64,000 nt of DNA from Bacillus spizizenii TU-B-10 (GTDB lineage: Bacteria > Bacillota > Bacilli > Bacillales > Bacillaceae). The stretch is taken from assembly GCF_000227465.1 (NCBI RefSeq), contig NC_016047.1, positions 1,565,001 through 1,629,000 of the forward strand, in the 5' to 3' direction. This document shows, in pieces, positions 53,378 to 63,179 of the stretch (position 1 is its first letter; every line of letters begins with the position of its first letter). The position numbers and the translations under genes are program-made. The notes below the pieces were generated by a model. The model did no database searches. It saw only the letters and a program-made list of their open reading frames with translations, and had not been told where the DNA came from.

Positions 53378-54610
53378 TTAAAAAGCCCAATTTCCGTTTC
53401 TGAAGATAGGCTCTCTTTTTCCGTCTGACGTAATTCCGTCAATATTCATATCCTTAGAACCAATCATAAAGTCCACGTGTGTAATGCTTTCATTTAAGCC
53501 TTCTTTAACAAGCTCCTCACGAGACATCTGTTTTCCGCCTTCAATGTTAAAGGCATATGCACTTCCGATCGCCAAATGATTTGACGCGTTTTCATCAAAC
53601 AATGTGTTATAGAAAAGAATATTTGATTGTGATATAGGTGAATCGTATGGAACAAGCGCCACTTCACCTAAATAGTGAGAACCCTCATCTGTTTCCACCA
53701 GTTCTTTTAAAATGTCCTCACCTTTTTCGGCTTTAATATCGATTATACGGCCATTTTCAAACGTGAGGGTGAAGTTTTCAATAATATTTCCGCCATAGCT
53801 TAACGGTTTTGTGCTTGATACCACTCCGTCGACCCCGTCTTTTTGCGGAAGTGTGAATACTTCTTCTGTCGGCATATTGGCCATAAACTCATGGCCGCTT
53901 TCACTCACGCTTCCAGCACCAGCCCAAAGATGCTTCCTAGGGAGCTTAATTGTTAAATCAGTTCCTTCTGCTTGATAATGTAAAGCGGCATAATGCCTCT
54001 CGTTCAAATGGTCAACTTTTTCATGAAGATTTTGATCATGATTAATCCACGCTTGCACCGGATTGTCTTCGTTTACGCGCGTCGCTTTAAAAATTTCTTC
54101 CCACAGAAGCTGAATCGCTTCCTCCTCTGATTTGCCTGGAAAAACTTTTTGAGCCCAGCCCGCTGACGCCGCACCTACGACAGTCCAGCTGACTTTGTCC
54201 GATTGAATATATTGTCTGTATGTATGTAATGCTTTGCCTGCTGTTTTTTGGAAGGCAGCAATCCGTTTAGAATCTACACCTTTTAGTAAGTCTGGGTTTG
54301 ACGACACAACAGAGATGAAAGCGGCACCTTTTTTAGCAAGCTCTTCTCTGCCTTTTGCCTCCCATTCAGGGTATTCTTCAAAAGCTTCAAACGGCGCGAG
54401 TTCATATTTTAATTTGGCGACTTCGTCATCCTGCCAATTCACCGTGACATTTTTTGCACCTTTTTCATATGCATGTTTCACAATTAAGCGGACAAAATCC
54501 CGTACATCTGTTGAAGCATTTACGACTACATACTGGCCTTTTTGGACGTTTACCCCGACCTCTACAGCCAGCTGCGCATATGTATTTAATTTCTGTGAAA
54601 ATGAATCCAT
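53378..54610 (-). CDS. ampS: Aminopeptidase AmpS (M29 family)
   Basis: AmpS (410 residues) is a cytoplasmic metallo-aminopeptidase of family M29. The metal-ligand regions are visible near the C-terminal half: GHEFMANMPTEEVFTLP, the GSHYLGEVAL block, HLAIGSAYAFN and THVDFMIGS. AAGGAGGAA precedes the ATG on the minus strand. The gene is convergent with ykpB and downstream of ykpC, separated from it by a hairpin. Confidence 0.94.
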   Translation of the reverse strand: MDSFSQKLNTYAQLAVEVGVNVQKGQYVVVNASTDVRDFVRLIVKHAYEKGAKNVTVNWQDDEVAKLKYELAPFEAFEEYPEWEAKGREELAKKGAAFISVVSSNPDLLKGVDSKRIAAFQKTAGKALHTYRQYIQSDKVSWTVVGAASAGWAQKVFPGKSEEEAIQLLWEEIFKATRVNEDNPVQAWINHDQNLHEKVDHLNERHYAALHYQAEGTDLTIKLPRKHLWAGAGSVSESGHEFMANMPTEEVFTLPQKDGVDGVVSSTKPLSYGGNIIENFTLTFENGRIIDIKAEKGEDILKELVETDEGSHYLGEVALVPYDSPISQSNILFYNTLFDENASNHLAIGSAYAFNIEGGKQMSREELVKEGLNESITHVDFMIGSKDMNIDGITSDGKREPIFRNGNWAF

Positions 54611-54684
54611 GAATTATTCCTCCTTAAGCTTTTTTCTCATCATATCAAATATGATCCTATAAAGGAAAGAAAGGAGGCCAAAGT

Positions 54685-54714
54685 GAAAAACCCAAAACAA
54701 CATGTCTTGGGTCT
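54685..54714 (-). terminator. Terminator after ykpC
   Basis: On the minus strand GACCCAAGACA and TGTTTTGGGTT form a stem with one wobble pair, followed by T residues. Confidence 0.8.
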
Positions 54715-54721
54715 TTCGATA

Positions 54722-54856
54722 TTACGGATGATTCAGTTTTACAGTGCCGCCTGCAGGCGAATGAGGCATATTTGCTAAAGAAATGCTCATGCCTCCAAGA
54801 ATAATTCCGCTTAAAATGGCTGCGATCGCTACTCTTCTTCCTAAATCTCTTAGCAT
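54722..54856 (-). CDS. ykpC: Small hydrophobic protein YkpC
   Basis: This protein of 44 residues was read directly from the sequence: ATG at 54856 after TAAGGAGGAAACTG, stop at 54722. It has a basic N-terminus (MLRDLGRRVA), one hydrophobic segment (IAAILSGIILGGMSISLA) and a Gly/Pro-containing tail (SPAGGTVKLNHP), so it is probably a single-pass membrane peptide. It lies 101 bases downstream of mreBH on the same strand and is likely cotranscribed with it. The function is unknown. Confidence 0.88.
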   Translation of the reverse strand: MLRDLGRRVAIAAILSGIILGGMSISLANMPHSPAGGTVKLNHP

Positions 54857-54957
54857 CAGTTTCCTCCTTAACGTTTCTCCATTTCCCACAATATGAAGGG
54901 AATGAGGAAAAAAGAAGCAAGAAATTTGCTGTATGTGAGATTTTTTTCAGGAAAAGA

Positions 54958-55965
54958 CTATTTAACCGCCTTTTGAAGCTTATCAATCACTTCTAAAGAA
55001 CGGCCGGTGCCGATTGCGACACATTCAAGCGGGGTTTGCGCCACGTGTACAGGCACGACAATCTCTTCTGTGAGCCATTCTTTAATCCCGTTAAGGAGCG
55101 CGCCGCCGCCTGTTAAAATAACGCCGCGGTCAACAATATCTCCGCTTAATTCAGGCGGGCAGTCCTCAAGTGTAGCTCTGATGGCTTCGAGAATATGGAG
55201 GAGAGATTCACGCATTGCATCTTGAATTTCATTAGATTGAAGCATAATGGTTTTTGGAAGGCCTGTCACGAGGTCGCGTCCCCGAATTTCCATTGCTTCA
55301 GGAACATGCTCAATCAGGGCATGGCCAATTTCCATTTTTACCTGCTCAGCTGTGCGTTCGCCGATCAGTAAATTGTATTTTTTCCGAACGAAAGAAACGA
55401 TATCCTCATCAAGCTGGTCTCCGCCTATTCTGATAGAGTGGCAGGAAACAACGCCGCCGAAGGAAATAATCGCGACTTCCGTCGTCCCACCGCCGATGTC
55501 TACCACCACATTGGCAACCGGCTCATCTACCGGCAAATCCGCTCCGATCGCTGCTGCTACTGGCTCTTCAATTAAATGGACGTTTTTCGCGCCGCAATTT
55601 TTCACCGCATCACTGATGGCGCGGCGTTCTACTGCGGTTGAGCCTGAAGGTGTGCAAACGACTACGTTCGGTTTTCTGAACGACATGCCGATGCTTTTTG
55701 CGGCTTTTTTCATAATGTGTTTTAGCAGATCGGTTGTCATATCATAGTCTGCGATTACACCATCTTTCATTGGTCTGACAGCGACAATTTTTCCCGGTGT
55801 TTTACCGATCATGTTTTTCGCGTCAGCCCCGATCGCAAGAACTGCTTTTGTCGTTGTATCCACTGCGACAACAGATGGTTCATTTAAGATAATCCCTTTA
55901 TTTTTGCTGTAAACAAGTATATTAGCTGTTCCTAAGTCAATCCCGATTTCAGTTGATTGAAACAT
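54958..55965 (-). CDS. mreBH: Actin-like cell-shape protein MreBH
   Basis: MreBH (335 residues) is one of three MreB actin homologues of B. subtilis; it guides the hydrolase LytE and side-wall synthesis. The phosphate-binding loops [13 protein letters not shown] and [13 protein letters not shown], the EEPVAAAIG segment and the adenosine motif LTGGGALL are present. The start at 55965 follows GGGTGA by five bases; a TTG four codons upstream overlaps that site. ykpC follows. Known control by sigma-I fits the ACCCCC element noted upstream. Confidence 0.97.
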   Translation of the reverse strand: MFQSTEIGIDLGTANILVYSKNKGIILNEPSVVAVDTTTKAVLAIGADAKNMIGKTPGKIVAVRPMKDGVIADYDMTTDLLKHIMKKAAKSIGMSFRKPNVVVCTPSGSTAVERRAISDAVKNCGAKNVHLIEEPVAAAIGADLPVDEPVANVVVDIGGGTTEVAIISFGGVVSCHSIRIGGDQLDEDIVSFVRKKYNLLIGERTAEQVKMEIGHALIEHVPEAMEIRGRDLVTGLPKTIMLQSNEIQDAMRESLLHILEAIRATLEDCPPELSGDIVDRGVILTGGGALLNGIKEWLTEEIVVPVHVAQTPLECVAIGTGRSLEVIDKLQKAVK

Positions 55966-56037
55966 GTTTTCACCCAATCTTTATCCTGATTTTATATGAT
56001 TCTACATTTAAAGTTTCTAAGAAATGAAGCGATTTTT

Positions 56038-56043
56038 GGGGGT
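56038..56043 (-). promoter_or_regulatory. Possible sigma-I -35 element of mreBH
   Basis: ACCCCC on the minus strand, about 75 bases before mreBH, resembles the -35 reported for sigma-I promoters. I cannot place a clear -10, so this is tentative. Confidence 0.35.
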
Positions 56044-56152
56044 GTGCGTCGGTAAAGAAATGTTTTTGTAAAAAATCGCGGAACTGTGTAACAGAAGTAA
56101 TACATTTTTCGGTTTTATGGAAAAAATATCTTGTACTTCTTTATAGAAAGCG

Positions 56153-56179
56153 GGAAACTTTTTCTAAGTTTCGTACGTC
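56153..56179 (+). promoter_or_regulatory. ECF sigma (sigma-X type) promoter of abh
   Basis: GGAAAC (56153-56158), 17 bases, CGTC (56176-56179) resembles the sigma-X consensus (tGtAAC-N17-CGwC). abh is known to be sigma-X dependent. It lies 70 bases before the abh start. Confidence 0.6.
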
Positions 56180-56248
56180 TACGATATATTGAGGTACATC
56201 CTTAAACATTACATGAGAAAAGAAACATTTAAAGGAAGAAGGGTTTTT

Positions 56249-56527
56249 ATGAAATCAATAGGTGTTGTAAGAAAAGTAGATGAATTAGGGCGTATTGTCA
56301 TGCCGATAGAATTAAGACGGGCACTTGATATTGCTATAAAAGACAGTATTGAGTTTTTTGTTGACGGAGAAAAAATTATCTTGAAAAAGTACAAACCTCA
56401 TGGCGTCTGTTTAATGACCGGAGAAATCACTTCAGAAAATAAAGAATACGGCAACGGTAAAATTACGTTAAGTCCTGAAGGTGCACAGCTGCTTCTCGAA
56501 GAAATTCAAGCCGCTTTAAAAGAATAA
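56249..56527 (+). CDS. abh: AbrB paralogue and transition-state regulator Abh
   Basis: Abh (92 residues) is a close relative of AbrB and regulates antibiotic, biofilm and stationary-phase genes. The swapped-hairpin DNA-binding domain fills the N-terminal 53 residues (VRKVDELGRIVMPIELRRALDI, FFVDGEKIILKKY), and a C-terminal multimerisation part follows. The start at 56249 gives this length; upstream in-frame ATGs (56189 and 56213) lie close behind the ECF promoter and lack a good ribosome site. AbbA, encoded at 23.5 kb, inhibits AbrB. Confidence 0.96.
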   Translation: MKSIGVVRKVDELGRIVMPIELRRALDIAIKDSIEFFVDGEKIILKKYKPHGVCLMTGEITSENKEYGNGKITLSPEGAQLLLEEIQAALKE

Positions 56528-56540
56528 TATCATGTTTGAA

Positions 56541-56572
56541 AAAGGCGGAGCGATATCATCTCCGTCTTTTTT
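56541..56572 (+). terminator. Terminator after abh
   Basis: The hairpin AAGGCGGAG / CTCCGTCTT, with one wobble pair, is followed by T residues. Confidence 0.82.
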
Positions 56573-56666
56573 CGTGCCAATTTCTGATTACCGCCCCTAA
56601 GATATGACATCATGAACATTAGGTAATGAATGATTTGGGATACTTTACATATTTTACTCAATTATT

Positions 56667-56685
56667 TGTCGAAGAATGGTACAAT
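56667..56685 (+). promoter_or_regulatory. 0A box and -10 element before kinC
   Basis: A perfect 0A box TGTCGAA (56667-56673) lies six bases before TACAAT (56680-56685), 31 bases ahead of kinC. No good -35 exists at normal spacing, which would suit an activator-dependent or Spo0A-modulated promoter. Confidence 0.5.
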
Positions 56686-56716
56686 AAGTAGAGAAACACA
56701 AGCGGCAGGTGGTCAT

Positions 56717-58003
56717 ATGAGAAAATATCAAGCTCGTATCATTTCCATCATTTTGGCAATGATTTTTATAATGTTTTGGGATTATTTATTTTATTTTATA
56801 GGCAAAAACCCGATTAATTGGCCTGTTGATATTGTGTATACTGCAGTCACGCTGGTAAGTGTCTGGATGCTGGCTTATTATATTGATGAGAAACAGCAGC
56901 TGGTTAAGAAAATGAAGGATAATGAATGGAAGTATAAACAGCTTTCTGAAGAAAAAAACCGCATCATGGATAATTTGCAGGAAATCGTATTTCAAACGAA
57001 TGCAAAAGGCGAAATTACATATTTAAACCAAGCGTGGGCATCCATAACCGGCTTTTCAATCAGTGAATGTATGGGAACGATGTATAATGATTACTTCATA
57101 AAAGAAAAGCACGTAGCCGACCACATTAACAGCCAAATTCAAAACAAAGCGTCTTCTGGCATGTTTACGGCAAAATACGTGAAAAAGAGCGGCACGATTT
57201 TTTGGGGAGAAGTTCATTATAAACTTTACTACGACCGAGATGACCAATTTACAGGCAGCCTGGGTACAATGTCAGATATTACTGAGCGGAAAGAGGCTGA
57301 AGATGAGCTCATTGAGATTAATGAACGGCTGGCGAGAGAATCTCAAAAACTGTCAATCACGAGTGAACTTGCCGCTGGCATTGCACACGAGGTCAGAAAC
57401 CCTTTAACATCTGTCAGCGGTTTCCTTCAGATTATGAAAACACAATATCCGGACAGAAAAGGCTATTTTGACATCATCTTTTCAGAGATTAAAAGAATCG
57501 ATTTGGTGCTCAGTGAGCTGTTGCTGCTTGCAAAACCGCAGGCGGTCACATTTAAAATGCATCAGCTCAACGAGATCCTGAAACAAGTCACGACATTGCT
57601 TGATACCAATGCTATTCTGTCCAATATCGTCATAGAAAAAAATTTCAAAGAGACAGATGGCTGTATGATTAACGGAGACGAAAATCAGCTGAAGCAGGTC
57701 TTTATCAATATCATTAAAAATGGGATTGAGGCAATGCCAAAAGGCGGTGTCGTAACCATTTCGACTGCTAAAACAGCCTCTCATGCAGTGATAAGCGTCA
57801 AAGATGAAGGGTACGGCATGCCGCAGGAAAAGCTGAAACAGATTGGCAAACCTTTTTATTCAACAAAAGAAAAGGGAACCGGACTCGGACTTGCCATTTG
57901 TTTGAGAATTTTGAAAGAACATGACGGGGAATTGAAAATCGAAAGTGAAGCTGGAAAAGGCAGCGTCTTTCAAGTTGTTTTGCCTTTAACTTCAGACAGC
58001 TGA
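56717..58003 (+). CDS. kinC: Membrane sensor histidine kinase KinC
   Basis: KinC (428 residues) phosphorylates the Spo0A system and stimulates matrix production and biofilm formation. Two membrane helices (residues 7-28 and 37-57) with almost no external loop precede a PAS domain (about 75-200). A HisKA domain with His224 in AGIAHEVRNPL follows, then an HATPase domain with INIIKNGIEA and GTGLGLAI. The start at 56717 follows GGCAGGTGG; an in-frame ATG at 56630 precedes the promoter. ykqA follows after ten bases. Confidence 0.96.
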   Translation: MRKYQARIISIILAMIFIMFWDYLFYFIGKNPINWPVDIVYTAVTLVSVWMLAYYIDEKQQLVKKMKDNEWKYKQLSEEKNRIMDNLQEIVFQTNAKGEITYLNQAWASITGFSISECMGTMYNDYFIKEKHVADHINSQIQNKASSGMFTAKYVKKSGTIFWGEVHYKLYYDRDDQFTGSLGTMSDITERKEAEDELIEINERLARESQKLSITSELAAGIAHEVRNPLTSVSGFLQIMKTQYPDRKGYFDIIFSEIKRIDLVLSELLLLAKPQAVTFKMHQLNEILKQVTTLLDTNAILSNIVIEKNFKETDGCMINGDENQLKQVFINIIKNGIEAMPKGGVVTISTAKTASHAVISVKDEGYGMPQEKLKQIGKPFYSTKEKGTGLGLAICLRILKEHDGELKIESEAGKGSVFQVVLPLTSDS

Positions 58004-58013
58004 GAGGGGAAAA

Positions 58014-58847
58014 ATGAAGATGAACTCGCTTCTGTTTGTATACGGGACATTAAGAAAACATGAAGAAAATCATCATCTGCTTGCACAATCGGCATGTATC
58101 AGTGAGCAGGCCAGAACGAAGGGATGTCTGTTTGCTGCAAAAGAGGGGCCCGCAGCCGTTTATGAAGATGAGGGCTATATATGCGGCGAGGTATATGAAG
58201 CAGATGAATTGTGTATACATAAGCTCGATCAATTTTATCAAGGCTATGATAAACAAACGGTGCTTGTAGAAACGGATGCCGGGATCAAAAAAGCGCTTGT
58301 TTATTTTATGAACAAAGACGAGTGTGCCGGCTTTCCGATAATAAGCAGCGGCGACTGGAAAGAACATCAGATGATCAGTAAATCGCAAAATCCTGTTTAT
58401 TATTTTGCCTATGGGTCCTGCATGGACAATGCCCGCTTTCAAAAGGCAGGAGTCGATCACTATTTTCAAGATCCAGTGGGAAGAGCTGTTTTAAAAGGTT
58501 ATACAACCCGCTTCACCCTAAAAAGGGAAGACGGCTCAAGAGCGGATATGATAGAAGACGGAGGAACAACAGAAGGCGTTTTATATCGTATTCCTTTCTC
58601 TGCTCTCTCCTATCTGTATAAAAGGGAAGGCGTTGAATCTCTTACGTATCGGCCGGCATTTGTAGACGTTGAGGCAGGCGGAAGGCGCTACACAGACTGC
58701 TTAACTTTTCTCGTCCTCCAAAAAGAAGCGGAAACTGCCCCACCTCAGCACTATCAGATTGAAATTGAACGCGGAGCGGAGCTGTATTTGTCACCGGGGT
58801 TTGCTGAAAAGCTCAAGCAGCATATGAATTCGCTTCCAAAAGGGTAA
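58014..58847 (+). CDS. ykqA: Gamma-glutamylcyclotransferase-like protein YkqA
   Basis: This protein (277 residues) appears to contain two GGCT-like domains. Each begins with the characteristic substrate-loop motif: LFVYGTLR at residues 7-14 and YYFAYGSCM at about 128-136. The fold group includes gamma-glutamyl cyclotransferases and AIG2-like proteins; the substrate is unknown. GAGGGG lies just before the ATG at 58014, with another in-frame ATG two codons later. It follows kinC by ten bases and is probably cotranscribed. Confidence 0.87.
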   Translation: MKMNSLLFVYGTLRKHEENHHLLAQSACISEQARTKGCLFAAKEGPAAVYEDEGYICGEVYEADELCIHKLDQFYQGYDKQTVLVETDAGIKKALVYFMNKDECAGFPIISSGDWKEHQMISKSQNPVYYFAYGSCMDNARFQKAGVDHYFQDPVGRAVLKGYTTRFTLKREDGSRADMIEDGGTTEGVLYRIPFSALSYLYKREGVESLTYRPAFVDVEAGGRRYTDCLTFLVLQKEAETAPPQHYQIEIERGAELYLSPGFAEKLKQHMNSLPKG

Positions 58848-58918
58848 CGAAATTAACACTGTTACAAAAGAATATGATAAAATTTGATCAATATGAAGTC
58901 AGGTAAAGGAGCACCATT

Positions 58919-59584
58919 ATGAAAAAAGAATTTGCGGTAATTGGACTAGGCCGTTTTGGTGGCAGTATTTGCAAAGCATTAAGCGAAGAAGGCGTCGAAG
59001 TTATGGCGATGGATATCGATGAAGATAAAGTCAACGAGTATGCCAAGATCGCATCCCACGCCGTTATCGGTGATTCAACAGACGAATCTGTCCTGAAAAA
59101 TTTGGGTCTGCGAAATTTTGACCACGTTATTGTTGCAATCGGAGAAAATATTCAAGCGAGTATTTTAACGACTCTCATTCTGAAAGAACTTGGCGTTCAT
59201 ACCATTACAGTTAAGGCACAGAATGATTATCACGAAAAAGTGCTGTCTAAAATCGGTGCAGATCACATCGTCCACCCAGAACGCGATATGGCAAAACGAA
59301 TTGCACATAACATCGTGTCCAACAACGTACTTGATTATTTGGAGCTGTCTGAAGAGCATAGTCTTGTTGAAATCGTAGCTAACAGCCGTCTGGCTGGAAA
59401 TACGCTTCTCGATTTAGATATTCGTGCGAAATACGGTATTAACATCGTAGCCATCAAAAGGGGCAAGGAAGTCATCGTATCACCTCTTGCGACGGAAGTT
59501 ATACATCAAGAAGATATTCTCATCGTCATTGGATCAGTTACAGACATTTCCCGTTTTGAAAAAAGAGTTCTTCATACAAAATAG
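58919..59584 (+). CDS. ktrC: Potassium transporter regulatory subunit KtrC
   Basis: KtrC (YkqB, 221 residues) is the cytoplasmic RCK ring that gates the KtrD potassium channel. The N-terminal nucleotide-binding Rossmann fold has GLGRFGGSICKAL at residues 8-20. The C-terminal RCK_C domain (about 140-221) is the known c-di-AMP-binding part. GTAAAGGAG lies upstream of the ATG. The gene is followed by a terminator. Together with darB it makes two c-di-AMP receptors in the window. Confidence 0.96.
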   Translation: MKKEFAVIGLGRFGGSICKALSEEGVEVMAMDIDEDKVNEYAKIASHAVIGDSTDESVLKNLGLRNFDHVIVAIGENIQASILTTLILKELGVHTITVKAQNDYHEKVLSKIGADHIVHPERDMAKRIAHNIVSNNVLDYLELSEEHSLVEIVANSRLAGNTLLDLDIRAKYGINIVAIKRGKEVIVSPLATEVIHQEDILIVIGSVTDISRFEKRVLHTK

Positions 59585-59594
59585 CAGTAAAACA

Positions 59595-59618
59595 AGCCGT
59601 CCCCAAAGGGCGGTTTTT
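59595..59618 (+). terminator. Terminator after ktrC
   Basis: The hairpin AGCCGTCCC-caaa-GGGCGGTT is followed by T residues. Confidence 0.82.
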
Positions 59619-59675
59619 AATATTATCAGAATATAACAACTTTAATGAAATGAGCGTCAATTTCCTAAAATTTTA

Positions 59676-59704
59676 TTGACTAAGCATAGGCGTTCCGATA
59701 GCAT
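59676..59704 (+). promoter_or_regulatory. Candidate sigma-A promoter of adeC
   Basis: TTGACT (59676-59681) and TAGCAT (59699-59704) are 17 bases apart. A TATAAT at 59714-59719 is nearer the gene but has no -35 at normal spacing. I see no purine riboswitch fold in the short leader. Confidence 0.5.
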
Positions 59705-59739
59705 ATTGTACCATATAATAAAAAAGAGGAGGGGCCTAT

Positions 59740-61473
59740 TTGAATAAAGAAGAGCTGGTCAATAGGCTGAATGCTTCAGCCCGAAGACAAAAAGCTGATA
59801 TCGTCATTAAGAACGGAAAAATCATGGACGTATATAATCAAGGGTGGATATATGAAGATATTGCGATTACAGATGGAGTCATTGTAGGCCTCGGCGAGTA
59901 TGAAGGCGAAAATATCATTGATGCAGAGGGACAAATGATTGTTCCGGGTTTTATTGATGGACATGTACATATTGAGTCATCAATGGTTACACCAATAGAG
60001 TTCGCTAAAGCGGTACTACCGCATGGCGTGACGACCGTTGTTACCGATCCGCATGAGATCGCGAATGTATCTGGGGAAAAAGGGATTGCATTCATGATTG
60101 AACAGGCTCGGCAAACACCGCTGAATATCCATTTTATGCTCCCCTCCAGTGTGCCTGCCGCAAGCTTTGAGCGATCAGGCGCAGTGCTCAAAGCTGCCGA
60201 TTTAAAGCCTTTTTACGAAGAGGAAGAAGTATTGGGGCTGGCTGAAGTTATGGATTATGTGTCGGTTCAGCAGGCTGAAGAAGATATGGTTCAGAAACTG
60301 CTCGATGCCCGTGTAGCAGGAAAGCGGATAGACGGTCATTTGGCGGGTTTATCTACAGACCTCATTAACATATATAGAACCGCATTGGTCTTAAACGATC
60401 ATGAAGTAACGACGAAGGAAGAAGCCCTTGATCGTATTAGAAGGGGAATGTATGTGATGATGCGTGAAGGGTCAGTCGCAAAAAACACTCTCAATGTGCT
60501 GCCGGCGGTGAATGAAAAGAACGCGCGCCGTTTCTTCTTCTGTACGGATGATAAGCATGTGGATGATTTATTGTCAGAGGGTAGTGTGAATCATCAGGTG
60601 AAAATGGCGATTCAAGCCGGACTAAATCCGTTTTTAGCCTATCAATTAGGAAGCCTTAACGCAGCCGAATGCTATGGATTAGATACAAAGGGAGCGATTG
60701 CCCCAGGTTTTGACGCTGATTTGCTCTTTGTATCTGATCTGGAAAACGTCACTGTCACAATGACGATGGTAAAAGGACAGACTGTTGCTGAAGGCAGCAA
60801 AGCAATCTATCAAGATTGTGCTTCAACGGCGGCACCAGAACCAGCACTGCTTGATTCTGTTAAGCTTGCTGCTCCTCTTAACAAACAGAATTTTTATATG
60901 CCAATTGATTCACAGCAGCAGATCAATGTGATTCAAATCATTCCAAATCAGCTTGAAACACGATTGATACATGTCGAGGCACCTAATGCTCGCGATTTTG
61001 AGTCTGACATTGAGCTCGATTTGTTAAAGATTGCAGTTGTTGAGCGGCATAATGGTTTAAAAGAAATCGGGCTTGGTGTTGTGAAAGGATTTGGATTTAA
61101 GAGCGGAGCGATTGCTACAACCATCTCGCACGATTCCCATAATATGATTGCAGTCGGAACAAATGATGCCGATATCACGGCTGCAGTTAATAAGCTGCAG
61201 GAAATTGGCGGAGGATTAACGGTCATAAAAAATGGAGAAGAGCTTCATTCAGTTCCGCTGCCGATCGCGGGGTTATTATCCGACCAATCTGCAGAACAGG
61301 TAAATCAAAGCTTACTGACGCTGCATGATAAATTGTCGTTAATCGGTTTCACAGGCGGGTTTAATCCATTTTTGACGCTGTCGTTTTTAGCTTTGCCAGT
61401 CATTCCTGATATCAAAATGACGACAACGGGATTATTTGATGTAAAGTCATTTCAGCATATTGCATTGCAATAA
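59740..61473 (+). CDS. adeC: Adenine deaminase AdeC
   Basis: AdeC (577 residues) converts adenine to hypoxanthine and ammonia in purine salvage. It is an amidohydrolase-superfamily enzyme: the metal-binding GFIDGHVHIESSM motif lies near residue 70, PHGVTTVVTDPHE follows, and FCTDDKHVDDL lies near 268. The C-terminal domain contains VVKGFGFKSGAIATTISHDSHN. The start is TTG at 59740, after GAGGAGGGG. The gene is flanked by terminators and convergent with rnjA. Confidence 0.97.
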   Translation: MNKEELVNRLNASARRQKADIVIKNGKIMDVYNQGWIYEDIAITDGVIVGLGEYEGENIIDAEGQMIVPGFIDGHVHIESSMVTPIEFAKAVLPHGVTTVVTDPHEIANVSGEKGIAFMIEQARQTPLNIHFMLPSSVPAASFERSGAVLKAADLKPFYEEEEVLGLAEVMDYVSVQQAEEDMVQKLLDARVAGKRIDGHLAGLSTDLINIYRTALVLNDHEVTTKEEALDRIRRGMYVMMREGSVAKNTLNVLPAVNEKNARRFFFCTDDKHVDDLLSEGSVNHQVKMAIQAGLNPFLAYQLGSLNAAECYGLDTKGAIAPGFDADLLFVSDLENVTVTMTMVKGQTVAEGSKAIYQDCASTAAPEPALLDSVKLAAPLNKQNFYMPIDSQQQINVIQIIPNQLETRLIHVEAPNARDFESDIELDLLKIAVVERHNGLKEIGLGVVKGFGFKSGAIATTISHDSHNMIAVGTNDADITAAVNKLQEIGGGLTVIKNGEELHSVPLPIAGLLSDQSAEQVNQSLLTLHDKLSLIGFTGGFNPFLTLSFLALPVIPDIKMTTTGLFDVKSFQHIALQ

Positions 61474-61508
61474 AAAAGATGCACTCCTAAGAGAGTGCAT
61501 CTTTTTTT
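61474..61508. terminator. Bidirectional terminator between adeC and rnjA
   Basis: The perfect arms AAAAGATGCACTC and GAGTGCATCTTTT have A and T runs on the two sides. Confidence 0.93.
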
Positions 61509-63174
61509 AAACCTCCATAATGATCGGAAGGATCATCGGACGGCGTTTCGTTTTTTCATATAAGAACGGCGCAAGCGTGTCTGTAATCTCATTTTTGATT
61601 TCAGACCATTGAGTCGTTTTTCGTTCCATCACTTTTTGTAAGTGGTTTGAGATAAGCTCTTGAGCGTCATTGATCAAGTCGCCAGATTCTCTCATGTACA
61701 CAAATCCTCTGGAAATCAAATCAGGTCCCGCTGAAATCTTAAAGCCATCCATGTCAATGCTGACAACCACAATGACAAGACCTTCTTCAGAAAGAATTCT
61801 GCGGTCACGAAGCACGATATTCCCAATATCACCGATACCGCTTCCGTCAATGTATACTGAACCAGACGGGATTTTGCCAGCAACTGAAGCTTCATCGCCT
61901 TTAAGCGCCAATACTTCACCATTATCCATGATAAAGCAGTTTTCTTCAGGGATGCCGCAATCTGTTGCAAGTTTGACATGCATCTTTTGCATTCTGTACT
62001 CACCGTGAATCGGCATGAAGAATTTAGGCTTGATTAAACGAAGCATCAGCTTCTGTTCTTCCTGTCCGCCGTGACCGGATGTATGGATATCATTAAGAGG
62101 TCCGTGAATAACCTCGGCCCCCGCGCGATACAGCTGGTTGATCGTCCGGCTCACGCTGATTGTGTTGCCTGGGATAGGGGACGAAGAAAATACGACTGTA
62201 TCCCCAGGATTAATTGAAATCTGGCGGTGTGTGCCGTTTGCAATTCTTGATAACGCCGCCATCGGTTCCCCTTGGCTTCCTGTACATAAAATTGTTACTT
62301 TATTGGCAGGCAAACGATTGATTTCGTTATGCTCAATAAATGTATTTTTAGGACAGTTAATATATCCGAGAGTTTGTCCGATTTCGATAGCCGATTCCAT
62401 ACTGCGTCCAAATACGGCAACTTTTCTTCCATTTAATACAGCAGCTTCAATTACCTGCTGCAAGCGGTGGATATTCGACGCAAATGTAGCGAAGATAATT
62501 CGACCGTCTACCTTGCGGAAAATGTCATGAATGCTTTCTCCGACACGGCGTTCAGACATAGTGAACTCTGGGTTCTCACTGTTTGTGCTGTCTGAAAGGA
62601 GGCACAGAACGCCTTCTTTTCCGATTTCGGCCATTTTCGTCAAGTTTGCTGGCTCGCCGACTGGAGTAAAGTCGAATTTGAAATCTCCAGTATGTACGAT
62701 GTTTCCTGGCGGCGTCTTTACAACTATACCGTAGGAATCCGGAATACTATGTGTTGTTCTGAAGAATGACACAGCCGTTTTGCGGAACTTTACGATATCA
62801 TCTTCACCGATAATGTTCAGTTTCGTCTGTCTTAATAATCCATGCTCTTCAAGTTTATTCCGAAGTAAGCCGATCGCGAGTTTACCGCCGTAAACAGGAA
62901 TATTCACTTGTCTGAGCAGGTACGGAATACCGCCGATGTGGTCTTCGTGCCCGTGGGTGATAAAAAGCCCTTTAATTTTATCTTCATTTTTGACTAAATA
63001 CGTGTAATCAGGGATAACGTAGTCAATGCCGAGCAGTTCATCCTCGGGAAACTTGATCCCCGCATCAATCAGCACAATTTCATCCTGAAATTGAACTGCA
63101 TACGTATTTTTACCGATTTCGCCCAAACCTCCGAGGGCGAAAACAGCAGTCTGATCATTTTTTACAAATTTCAT
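61507..63174 (-). CDS. rnjA: Ribonuclease J1
   Basis: RNase J1 (YkqC, 555 residues) is an essential 5'-3' exo- and endoribonuclease that matures rRNA and degrades mRNA. The metallo-beta-lactamase motif HGHEDH gives His74, His76, Asp78 and His79. The beta-CASP domain ([43 protein letters not shown]) and C-terminal domain follow. I use the ATG at 63174, the accepted length; an in-frame ATG at 63183 overlaps the rpoY stop (ATGA) and is also possible. It is cotranscribed behind rpoY. Confidence 0.96.
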   Translation of the reverse strand: MKFVKNDQTAVFALGGLGEIGKNTYAVQFQDEIVLIDAGIKFPEDELLGIDYVIPDYTYLVKNEDKIKGLFITHGHEDHIGGIPYLLRQVNIPVYGGKLAIGLLRNKLEEHGLLRQTKLNIIGEDDIVKFRKTAVSFFRTTHSIPDSYGIVVKTPPGNIVHTGDFKFDFTPVGEPANLTKMAEIGKEGVLCLLSDSTNSENPEFTMSERRVGESIHDIFRKVDGRIIFATFASNIHRLQQVIEAAVLNGRKVAVFGRSMESAIEIGQTLGYINCPKNTFIEHNEINRLPANKVTILCTGSQGEPMAALSRIANGTHRQISINPGDTVVFSSSPIPGNTISVSRTINQLYRAGAEVIHGPLNDIHTSGHGGQEEQKLMLRLIKPKFFMPIHGEYRMQKMHVKLATDCGIPEENCFIMDNGEVLALKGDEASVAGKIPSGSVYIDGSGIGDIGNIVLRDRRILSEEGLVIVVVSIDMDGFKISAGPDLISRGFVYMRESGDLINDAQELISNHLQKVMERKTTQWSEIKNEITDTLAPFLYEKTKRRPMILPIIMEV

Positions 63175-63179
63175 ACCGC

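Noticed and set aside
54234..54662. Plus-strand frame of 142 codons opposite ampS
   Set aside because: It is antisense shadow text rich in Ser/Phe, with no ribosome site and no neighbours in the same direction.
55247..55747. Plus-strand frame of 166 codons opposite mreBH
   Set aside because: It lies antisense to a highly conserved actin-like gene, has biased Ser/Pro composition and no upstream signals.
59641..59739. Possible purine riboswitch before adeC
   Set aside because: The leader is under 100 bases and lacks the three-stem purine aptamer core and loop-loop sequences.
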